DNA of 8,169 nt from Dehalococcoidia bacterium (GTDB taxonomy: Bacteria > Chloroflexota > Dehalococcoidia > UBA2979), in assembly GCA_018700215.1 (NCBI GenBank), contig JABIST010000275.1, forward strand, positions 1 to 8,169. Reading direction: 5' to 3'. Positions within the stretch are counted from its first letter, which is position 1; each line of letters starts with the position of its first letter. This document shows positions 1 through 4,385 of this stretch, in pieces. The translations under genes were made by a program, and so were the position numbers. The notes below the pieces were generated by a model. The model did not search any database. It worked only from the letters and a program-made list of their open reading frames with translations, and was not told the origin of the DNA.

Positions 1-782
1 CGCTCGCGGACCTGCACGCCGTCGGTCAGGCCGTAGGCGAGTGCGTATTTCCGGGCACGTGCGACATCATCAGCGAGGCTGACGTTCGACATGGGGATGG
101 TGTTATCAAGTTGGTGCTGGGCGATCACCTCAACCAGATCGGTCGGAAAATCCCAGCGTGCAGCGAGCGCGCTACCAAGCTCCGCGTCGGTGAAGCCGAA
201 CACTTCGAGCTGCGCCTGTGAGAGGGAGAATCCTCCGCCGGCTGCAAGGAGCTTCGCGGTCTCGAGTTCGTCGGGATAATACTGGGCGAGCGCGAGCCGC
301 CCGAGTCCGTGGAGGATTCCAGCGGTGAATGCTTCGTTGACGTGCCGATGATTTGCCACAGCGATTAGCTGGGTGAGCTGAGCAATGGTGACGGAAAAGA
401 ACCAGAACGCCTCGGTATCGAACCGCGAGTCGCGTTGATTGAAGCTGTTTGCGACGCAGCCGGACAGTGCCGCCGCCTGCACGGGTCCGAATCCGATGAT
501 CAGCAATGCATCGTGGAGCGTGGTGACCTGCCTGGCGTGCCCGTAATGCGCGGAGTTCGCGAGCCGCAGCAGACCGGCCGTCATTCCCGGATCGATGGAG
601 GCTGCGAGGTCATCAACCGAGGAGCGTCGGTCACCGATGAGTTGAAGCAAGTGCGTGCAGGCCGCGGAGATGGGTTCGAGCGCGGAGATCTCATCCACTG
701 TCTTCTCCAGAAGTGGATTGCCTGCGACCGACGCCTCTTGCGCGGGGTCCGGTTCGATCCGATCGCGATTCGCTTCTGCCAT
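1..782 (-). CDS. HDOD domain protein (C-terminus beyond left edge)
   Basis: Reading the complement leftward from an ATG at 782-780 gives 260 codons with no stop before the window edge. The product matches the HDOD fold, a helical, usually non-catalytic relative of HD hydrolases found in bacterial signalling and stress proteins. Visible signatures are SIDPGMTAGLLRLANSAHYG (about residues 62-81), TLHDALLIIGFG (88-99), AGILHGLGRLAL (154-165) and the late RWDFPTDLVEVIAQHQ segment (209-224). Where a true HD enzyme has an HD pair, this protein has HG, so phosphohydrolase activity is unlikely. The first 25 residues are polar and acidic. An in-frame GTG at 842-840 is an alternative start, but neither start has a clear Shine-Dalgarno, and an in-frame stop at 893-891 limits any extension. 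The HDOD domain appears almost complete, and whether another output domain follows cannot be seen. The gene is divergent from the repeat protein at 1240. Confidence 0.88.
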   Translation of the reverse strand, partial: MAEANRDRIEPDPAQEASVAGNPLLEKTVDEISALEPISAACTHLLQLIGDRRSSVDDLAASIDPGMTAGLLRLANSAHYGHARQVTTLHDALLIIGFGPVQAAALSGCVANSFNQRDSRFDTEAFWFFSVTIAQLTQLIAVANHRHVNEAFTAGILHGLGRLALAQYYPDELETAKLLAAGGGFSLSQAQLEVFGFTDAELGSALAARWDFPTDLVEVIAQHQLDNTIPMSNVSLADDVARARKYALAYGLTDGVQVRE

Positions 783-890
783 CGGGTGAATTATCGATGC
801 GAACCTGGCAGGCGACGACCTGATCCGGCTCGCGAGTCTCACGGGTTCATGATTCAGCGCGGGGAGCGGTGGCTCTGCACGGTGGCTACC

Positions 891-1115
891 TCAGAGCAGC
901 GTGGCTTTCTGCTTGAGGGCGGAGGGGCCTGAATTGGATGGGCGTGCCGGTGGATTCTCCCGCATTCCCTCGAGGGTCAGTGCGGGCGAGGAGACGACGC
1001 CTGCGGCGTGGAGTTCGGCGAGGCGGTCGGCGCGGTGAGGCTGACTGATTTCTCCCGAGCGTGGCGCTGGTCCCTCACGTGAGGTGATTCCTGGTTGATA
1101 GCGCGCGCGAATCAA
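891..1115 (-). pseudogene. Possible SHOCT-like relic
   Basis: An open minus-strand frame of about 74 codons starts only at a TTG and ends at a TGA (893-891), in the same frame as the downstream HDOD gene. Its middle, ADRLAELHAAGVV, resembles the first half of the SHOCT motif (short C-terminal domain, typically xLxELxxAGxxT). Its last residues, LKQKATLL, resemble the usual SHOCT end (KKAxLL). About 20 Pro-rich residues separate the two halves where the family has only a few. The central codons end in G or C as in real genes here, while the flanks are rich in Pro and Arg. No ribosome-binding site is visible. It could be a decayed gene tail or chance. Confidence 0.2.
1073..1084. promoter_or_regulatory. 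12-bp perfect palindrome, operator-like
   Basis: CCTCACGTGAGG is a perfect inverted repeat with no spacer, lying between two divergent genes, a usual place for a dimeric regulator's operator. It stops being symmetrical at the next base on each side. The binding protein is unknown, and it overlaps the doubtful minus-strand SHOCT-like frame. Confidence 0.35.
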
Positions 1116-1116
1116 C
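1094..1116. promoter_or_regulatory. Inverted repeat GTTGAT-N11-ATCAAC
   Basis: Two perfect 6-bp half sites are separated by 11 bp of mostly alternating GC. This spacing would place the half sites on the same face of the helix for a dimeric helix-turn-helix regulator. It begins 10 bp after the CCTCACGTGAGG palindrome and lies upstream of the rightward repeat-protein gene. The role as an operator is inferred from geometry and position only. Confidence 0.35.
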
Positions 1117-1208
1117 GTTTCCCCTATCGGTCGAACGAATGCTGGTTCCTAGGATCGACGCGGTGGCTGCGACGAGCGGCCGTAGGCGCGTGCTCGCCCG
1201 CGCGCGCG

Positions 1209-1224
1209 AAGGGATCCGCCGATT
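1209..1224 (+). promoter_or_regulatory. Ribosome-binding site with possible ATT start
   Basis: AAGGGA at 1209-1214 is the only Shine-Dalgarno-like sequence before the repeat-protein gene. It is 25 bases from the GTG at 1240, too far to serve it, but 7 bases from an in-frame ATT at 1222. Starting at ATT would give an N-terminus of MSVLRRVGAALLIGF, supplying the Arg-Arg n-region that a signal peptide needs and that the GTG start lacks. An in-frame CTG at 1231 is a third possibility. Confidence 0.4.
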
Positions 1225-1239
1225 TCTGTTCTGCGCCGC

Positions 1240-2190
1240 GTGGGGGCTGCCCTGCTGATTGGTTTCGTGTTCGCCGTGCTGCCCGGTTCTGCCGCTGCAC
1301 ATCATCCTGAGGTCTTCAGTGTCTCGGCAGTTTGTGCTGCGGAGGCTGGTACTGCTCGGATCGACTACACGGTTGGGGCGTGGAGCGGATTCGGGAGCGA
1401 TTCGACGAATGATCCGTCGCGAGCGAACTCGGATGTACAGGTGAGTCTCTCGATTGACCGTGGTGCTTATGTCGAGATCGGCCGTGGGGCGTTTGTTGCG
1501 CCGAACTATTCGTTTGGTGGGTCGGTGGTGGTGGCCTCGGGTGGTCGTTACAAGATCAAGGTGACCGCGCTGGATTCGTGGGGGAACGGGCGCGGTGGTG
1601 GCGAAGTGCGTCGGAGTTCGGCGTTCACCTCGCCGGACTGCGCTGCGCCGGAGCCGACTCCGACGCCGACGGCCAGTCCGACTGCGACGCCGAGCCCGAC
1701 TGCGACGCCAACAGTGACGCCCTCGCCAACGCCGACTGCGACACCCTCGCCAACGCCGACGGCGACACCGACATCGGTAGCCGGTCCTGAGCCGACGCCA
1801 ACTGCTAGTCCGACGGCGACTGCTAGCCCGACGCCAACGCCGACGGCCAGTCCGACGGCGACTGCTAGCCCGACGCCAACGCCGACGGCCAGTCCGACGC
1901 CGACTCCGGCCGCCAGTCCGACGCCGACTCCGACTCCGACTGCTAGTCCGACGCCGACTGTGACTGTGAACCAGAGTCCGATCCCTCCACCGCCTGGAGC
2001 GGTGACGACGTTCTCGGCGGGACCGCCTCCAAATTTCGGCAGCGTGAGTGCTCCGCTGCCGGCCAACACTGGCGACGGTGCAGCGGTCGCAGAGATGGCG
2101 GAGCGTGACTCGCTGGGCTGGCTACTGCTGATGACGTCGGCGCTGATCTTGGCCGCGAGCGCTCTCGGTGGGTTGAAGCGGGCTCGATAG
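1240..2190 (+). CDS. Secreted Pro/Thr-repeat surface protein with sortase-like C-terminal tail
   Basis: The GTG start gives 316 residues. The N-terminus is a signal peptide core (ALLIGFVFAVLPG) with likely cleavage after SAAA near residue 20. Residues 21-134 form a small extracellular domain rich in beta-strand patterns, with cysteines 32 and 134 placed to join its two ends in a disulphide, perhaps an Ig-like fold. Residues 139-242 are a low-complexity Pro/Thr/Ser/Ala linker (PTPTASPTAT type), typical of wall-spanning and possibly O-glycosylated stalks. Near the C-terminus come LPANTG (273-278), a hydrophobic helix (about 292-311) and the basic end KRAR, the layout of a sortase signal. The motif carries one residue more than LPxTG, so it may instead be a plain membrane anchor. 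The true start may be 18 bases upstream. No binding partner can be named, and no sortase gene is visible in the window. Confidence 0.8.
   Translation: MGAALLIGFVFAVLPGSAAAHHPEVFSVSAVCAAEAGTARIDYTVGAWSGFGSDSTNDPSRANSDVQVSLSIDRGAYVEIGRGAFVAPNYSFGGSVVVASGGRYKIKVTALDSWGNGRGGGEVRRSSAFTSPDCAAPEPTPTPTASPTATPSPTATPTVTPSPTPTATPSPTPTATPTSVAGPEPTPTASPTATASPTPTPTASPTATASPTPTPTASPTPTPAASPTPTPTPTASPTPTVTVNQSPIPPPPGAVTTFSAGPPPNFGSVSAPLPANTGDGAAVAEMAERDSLGWLLLMTSALILAASALGGLKRAR
1654..1965 (+). repeat. Pro/Thr-coding tandem repeat tract
   Basis: About 310 bases of degenerate tandem repeats encode the Pro/Thr stalk. The clearest part is a 42-bp unit (14 residues) repeated perfectly at 1811-1852 and 1853-1894. 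A 24-bp unit is repeated with one mismatch at 1720-1743 and 1744-1767. Units are multiples of three, so slippage would change stalk length without breaking the frame. Confidence 0.9.
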
Positions 2191-2201
2191 CTCGGACCGC
2201 G

Positions 2202-2214
2202 GGCGACGATCGCC
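2202..2214 (+). terminator. Small hairpin after repeat-protein gene
   Basis: GGCGA-CGA-TCGCC forms a 5-bp stem 11 bases after the stop codon. It has no T-run behind it, so it is at best a weak terminator. Confidence 0.2.
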
Positions 2215-2260
2215 TCAGTCTCGAATCGTGATCGAATTGCACGGGCACAGGGCGCGGCTC

Positions 2261-2269
2261 TTGTAGGCT
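2261..2269 (+). promoter_or_regulatory. Candidate -10 region for the oxidoreductase gene
   Basis: TTGTAGGCT includes TAGGCT (2264-2269), the same hexamer as the predicted -10 of the minus-strand element at 4060-4065. A TTGCAC (2237-2242) could serve as -35 only if the -10 is read as TTGTAG (spacer 18). The start of transcription would fall about 30-40 bases before the gene. Weak prediction. Confidence 0.25.
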
Positions 2270-2311
2270 GGCTGCGCGCAGTAGCTGGCTGTTCGATCAC
2301 GGAGGCAGATG

Positions 2312-3241
2312 ATGGCATTGCCGTTGAGGTTTGGGATTTTGGCGCCGCAGGTGGTGCCGTACGACGTGCAGGTGGAGCGCTGGCGGGAGCTGGACGAGTA
2401 CGGGTTCGACAGCATGTGGTTCGCGGACCACTTCGTGAACCCGGCGCGTCCGTCTGGTCGGTGGTTTGAGTCGCAGACGCTGATGGCGGCGGCGGCGGCG
2501 CAGACGGAGCGGATTCGGATTGGGGCGCTGGTGACCTCGATCACGATCCGGCATCCGGCGCTGTTCGCGAAGGAGACGCTGACGCTCGATCACATCTCGG
2601 GGGGTCGGATCGAGCTGGGGATTGGGGCGGCGGGGGCGCCGAACGACATGGGGATGACGGGGCTCCCGGAGTGGGAGACGTTAGAGCGGGCGCGGCGGTT
2701 CCGGGACTTCGTGCGGATGGTGGATGCGCTGCTGATCGGCGAGGCCTCGGAAGAGGGCGGCATCAACTACGAGGGGCCGTACTACCAGGCGACGGAGGCG
2801 GTGATGGACCCGGGGCCGGTGCAGCTTCCTCGGCCGCCGTTCACGCTGGCGGCGGCGGGCCCGGTGAACATGAAGTTCGTTGCTCGGATGGGGGAGTCGT
2901 GGAATCAGATTCCGAGCGACGCCGAGGAAGGACGACGGCTGAGCATCGAGGAGTGCCTGGACCAGGTGCGTCGGCGGAACGAGCAGATGGATGGGTTCTG
3001 TGCCTCGGTGGATCGCGACCCGTCGACGTTGCGCCGTTCGATCCTGGCCGGGGGTGGTGTGACGCCGGACAACATCTGGGGGTCTGAGGAGCAGTTCCGC
3101 GACTTCGTCGGACGGTACATGGAGGCGGGGGTGGATGAGTTCTTGTTCTATTACCCCTCGAGAGTTGAGCAGGGGGACGGGCACTACGAGCGGATTGCTC
3201 GGGAGGTGATTCCGGAGTTGAAGGCGGGGGCTGCGGGCTAG
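2312..3241 (+). CDS. Luciferase-like (LLM class) flavin/F420-dependent oxidoreductase
   Basis: The protein (309 residues; 310 if the ATG at 2309 is used) belongs to the bacterial luciferase-like monooxygenase superfamily, a TIM-barrel fold using reduced FMN or F420 supplied in trans. Family signatures, numbered from the 2309 ATG, are GFDSMWFADHF (32-42), the run RIRIGALVTSITIRHPALFA (68-87), DHISGGRIELGIGAA (94-108), and the later TLAAAGPVNMKFVARMGESWN (179-199, with three residues before MGESWN joining the glycine turn to the helix). Length is normal. Two consecutive ATG codons are present; GGAGG at 2301-2305 is 3 bases from the first and 6 from the second, which I prefer. The substrate and cofactor choice cannot be read from sequence. 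It lies 121 bases after the repeat-protein gene on the same strand and probably has its own promoter. Confidence 0.9.
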   Translation: MALPLRFGILAPQVVPYDVQVERWRELDEYGFDSMWFADHFVNPARPSGRWFESQTLMAAAAAQTERIRIGALVTSITIRHPALFAKETLTLDHISGGRIELGIGAAGAPNDMGMTGLPEWETLERARRFRDFVRMVDALLIGEASEEGGINYEGPYYQATEAVMDPGPVQLPRPPFTLAAAGPVNMKFVARMGESWNQIPSDAEEGRRLSIEECLDQVRRRNEQMDGFCASVDRDPSTLRRSILAGGGVTPDNIWGSEEQFRDFVGRYMEAGVDEFLFYYPSRVEQGDGHYERIAREVIPELKAGAAG

Positions 3242-3246
3242 TTAGG

Positions 3247-3261
3247 GCCGACCGCGTCGGC
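3247..3261 (+). terminator. Hairpin after the oxidoreductase gene
   Basis: GCCGAC-CGC-GTCGGC is a perfect 6-bp stem with a 3-base loop, beginning 6 bases after the stop codon. No T-run follows, so it may act as a weak or bidirectional terminator or protect the mRNA end. Confidence 0.35.
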
Positions 3262-3364
3262 AGGTAGCTCGGCGGTCGATCGCAGCAAGCCCCCTCCCCG
3301 TGTGGGCATACCAAGCAACCCACCCCACAGATCTGAAACACTCGCGGGGTGTCACCCAGAAGGA

Positions 3365-3394
3365 GGCCAGCAGGTCTTCGAAGGCCTGCTGGCC
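3365..3394. repeat. 30-base palindromic hairpin, REP-like candidate
   Basis: A 12-bp stem (GGCCAGCAGGTC paired with GGCCTGCTGGCC, one G-T on the plus strand) closes a TTCGAA loop. It sits between convergent genes, 67 bases beyond the stop of the minus-strand secreted protein. It could be that gene's terminator, since the minus strand reads TCCTTCT after the stem, or one copy of a dispersed palindromic repeat. Only one copy is in the window. Confidence 0.45.
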
Positions 3395-3460
3395 CGGCGG
3401 GCACTCGACCGCGATACTGCGCGATCGGCTGTGTCTCAGCCTGTTCCTACTGTTCGTGCG

Positions 3461-3991
3461 TCAGTTCACTCGGAATGTGCCCGTGCCCGAGTATGGGAAG
3501 CCCCAGAGGACAGACCCAGTCTCGTAACTCTGGCGACCATTCCAGTCCGCGAATGCACCATATGCCTCTGTTACCTGGCCGTGACCCGTCCAAATGCCGT
3601 CCTTTCCTGGCGGCTTCGCGGTTACACCTGAGCTCTCACCGGCCAACAGCAGGACAACACCAGCACCGTCCCAGATCTCCCATCGAGCCTCGTAGGTGCC
3701 CACGTGCGCATCGTCAGGCATGTTTGGCGGTCCGCCGCCCAGAACGAACCACCACTTTAACGTCCCCGAGATGTCGCCCTCGATGGTCCCTTCCCAGACA
3801 AACAGTCTTCCTTCGGCATCGAATATCCCAAGATGGCCAACGAACACATAGTCGATTGTGCCTTCAAGCGACGGAGCTGGTTTCTCGGCGGCGACCGACC
3901 CCTGAGGGACGACCAGCACCATCACCATCGCAGTGGCCGCAACCAGTATCGCCAGCCCAAAAGCCGACGCCCTCGTTCTCGTTCTCAACAT
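3461..3991 (-). CDS. Secreted protein of unknown family, beta-rich
   Basis: The ATG at 3991-3989 follows GGAGG with a 5-base spacer, an excellent ribosome-binding site, giving 176 residues. The frame is open upstream as well, but that extension covers the promoter element and is not coding. Residues 1-35 are a classic signal peptide: basic MLRTRTR, a long hydrophobic core, then a likely cut after SVAA. The mature part (about 141 residues) alternates short strand-like segments such as GTIEGDISGTLKWWFVLGGG (68-87) and YEARWEIWDGAG (100-111), and ends GSVLWGFPYSGTGTFRVN, with no cysteine. This pattern suggests a small secreted beta-barrel (calycin- or dirigent-like), but I do not recognise the family. 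Its promoter element matches that of the operon at 6707, so it is probably co-regulated with it. Confidence 0.82.
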   Translation of the reverse strand: MLRTRTRASAFGLAILVAATAMVMVLVVPQGSVAAEKPAPSLEGTIDYVFVGHLGIFDAEGRLFVWEGTIEGDISGTLKWWFVLGGGPPNMPDDAHVGTYEARWEIWDGAGVVLLLAGESSGVTAKPPGKDGIWTGHGQVTEAYGAFADWNGRQSYETGSVLWGFPYSGTGTFRVN

Positions 3992-4025
3992 CAGATCCTC
4001 CAAACTCGCCCCCGTGTTTCGTGCC

Positions 4026-4049
4026 GGTACCCCGCCGGGCAGCGGGACC
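4026..4049 (-). promoter_or_regulatory. 5' leader hairpin of the secreted protein mRNA
   Basis: On the minus strand, GGT-CCCGC pairs with GCGGG-(GT)-ACC around a TGCCCG loop, starting only a few bases after the predicted transcription start near 4053. A stem at the very 5' end would be expected to stabilise the mRNA; no known riboswitch is recognised. Confidence 0.3.
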
Positions 4050-4059
4050 GTGTTCACGG

Positions 4060-4140
4060 AGCCTAGGTCGCTTACCGGGTCGCTAAATGAGCGGGAGATG
4101 AGGATTCCCCCTTTCGGGGGTTGGGTGACCCTTCGGGTCT
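4060..4140 (-). promoter_or_regulatory. Shared promoter/operator element, copy 1
   Basis: Read on the minus strand, the order is a GACCC-GAA-GGGTC inverted repeat, TCACCCA, CCCCC-GAAA-GGGGG, GAATCCTCATC, then CTCATT starting exactly 11 bp after the first CTCATC (4102-4097 and 4091-4086), TAGCGAC (4085-4079) and the -10 hexamer TAGGCT (4065-4060). TAGCGAC and the CC before the -10 are separated by 11 bases, as in copy 2. The gene for the secreted protein begins 68 bases after the hexamer. The 11-bp direct repeats beside the -35 position are the arrangement bound by PhoB/OmpR-type winged helices. Confidence 0.65.
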
Positions 4141-4385
4141 GTTTGCGGTGGGTTGTGGTGAATTGTGGCCTTCGGATTGAAGTCGGCGATTGGGGTCGCA
4201 GGGGTCGGGCGACGGGCACCACGAGGGGATCGCGAGCGGGGCGATTCCGAAGCCTCGAACAGAGGGGACGCTGGATCGCTGCAGGGACTCGACCAGCACT
4301 TCGACACGACGCGTCTCGGTGAAACCGAACTGCGCGAGGGCGGCTGCGCGACGGGCACCCTGAGCCGAGGCGGGGCGCCGGGTGG
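4141..4385. other. Intergenic region with possible coding relic
   Basis: These 245 bases lie between the regulator's stop and promoter element copy 1. No complete gene or strong terminator is seen. On the minus strand, 4359-4273 reads as a short segment resembling the C-terminus of a CaiB/BaiF CoA-transferase, described separately. Confidence 0.5.
4273..4359 (-). pseudogene. Possible relic of a CoA-transferase C-terminus
   Basis: A 29-codon minus-strand segment reads ...AALAQFGFTETRR, then VEVLVESLQRS. Family III CoA-transferases often end with a pattern like LAELGFSxxRIxxLxESG, and the intact gene at 6934 ends ...VLAEHGLSEARP and then SRVLVESL. Codons are G/C-ending as in real genes here, but there is no start, no stop at the right place and no upstream part of the family. 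The frame differs from the regulator's. It may be chance. Confidence 0.2.

Larger units (their letters stand above)
783..1239. other. Divergent intergenic region
   Basis: This 457-base stretch separates the leftward HDOD gene from the rightward repeat-protein gene and should hold both promoters. It contains a 12-bp perfect palindrome at 1073-1084, a 6-bp inverted repeat with an 11-bp spacer at 1094-1116, and a weak SHOCT-like reading frame on the minus strand (891-1115). A TAGGAT hexamer at 1150-1155 could be a -10 box for the rightward gene, but I see no convincing -35 partner. No tRNA or other structured RNA gene was recognised. Confidence 0.6.
3242..3460. other. Convergent intergenic region
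   Basis: This stretch lies between the stop codons of two converging genes and holds two hairpins, at 3247-3261 and 3365-3394. On the minus strand, a frame across the second hairpin has strongly gene-like codons for about 20 positions but has no start codon or ribosome-binding site. I see no complete gene here. Confidence 0.6.

Noticed and set aside
435..932. 165-codon plus-strand open frame
   Set aside because: It lies antisense to the clear HDOD coding sequence and has no family features.
1548..2318. 256-codon minus-strand open frame rich in Gly-Val repeats
   Set aside because: It is the antisense shadow of the Pro/Thr repeat, whose codons leave the opposite strand free of stops. It has no ribosome-binding site and no recognisable domain, while the plus frame has a signal peptide and anchor.
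3345..3365. GTCACCCAG near the 3365 hairpin as a third copy of the promoter element
   Set aside because: Only nine bases match; the C5/G5 repeat, CTCATC pair, TAGCGAC and -10 hexamer are missing, and it would point into the antisense of a gene.
2681..3404. Long minus-strand frames across the oxidoreductase gene
   Set aside because: They are Pro/Arg/His-rich shadows typical of GC-rich DNA opposite a clear LLM-family gene.
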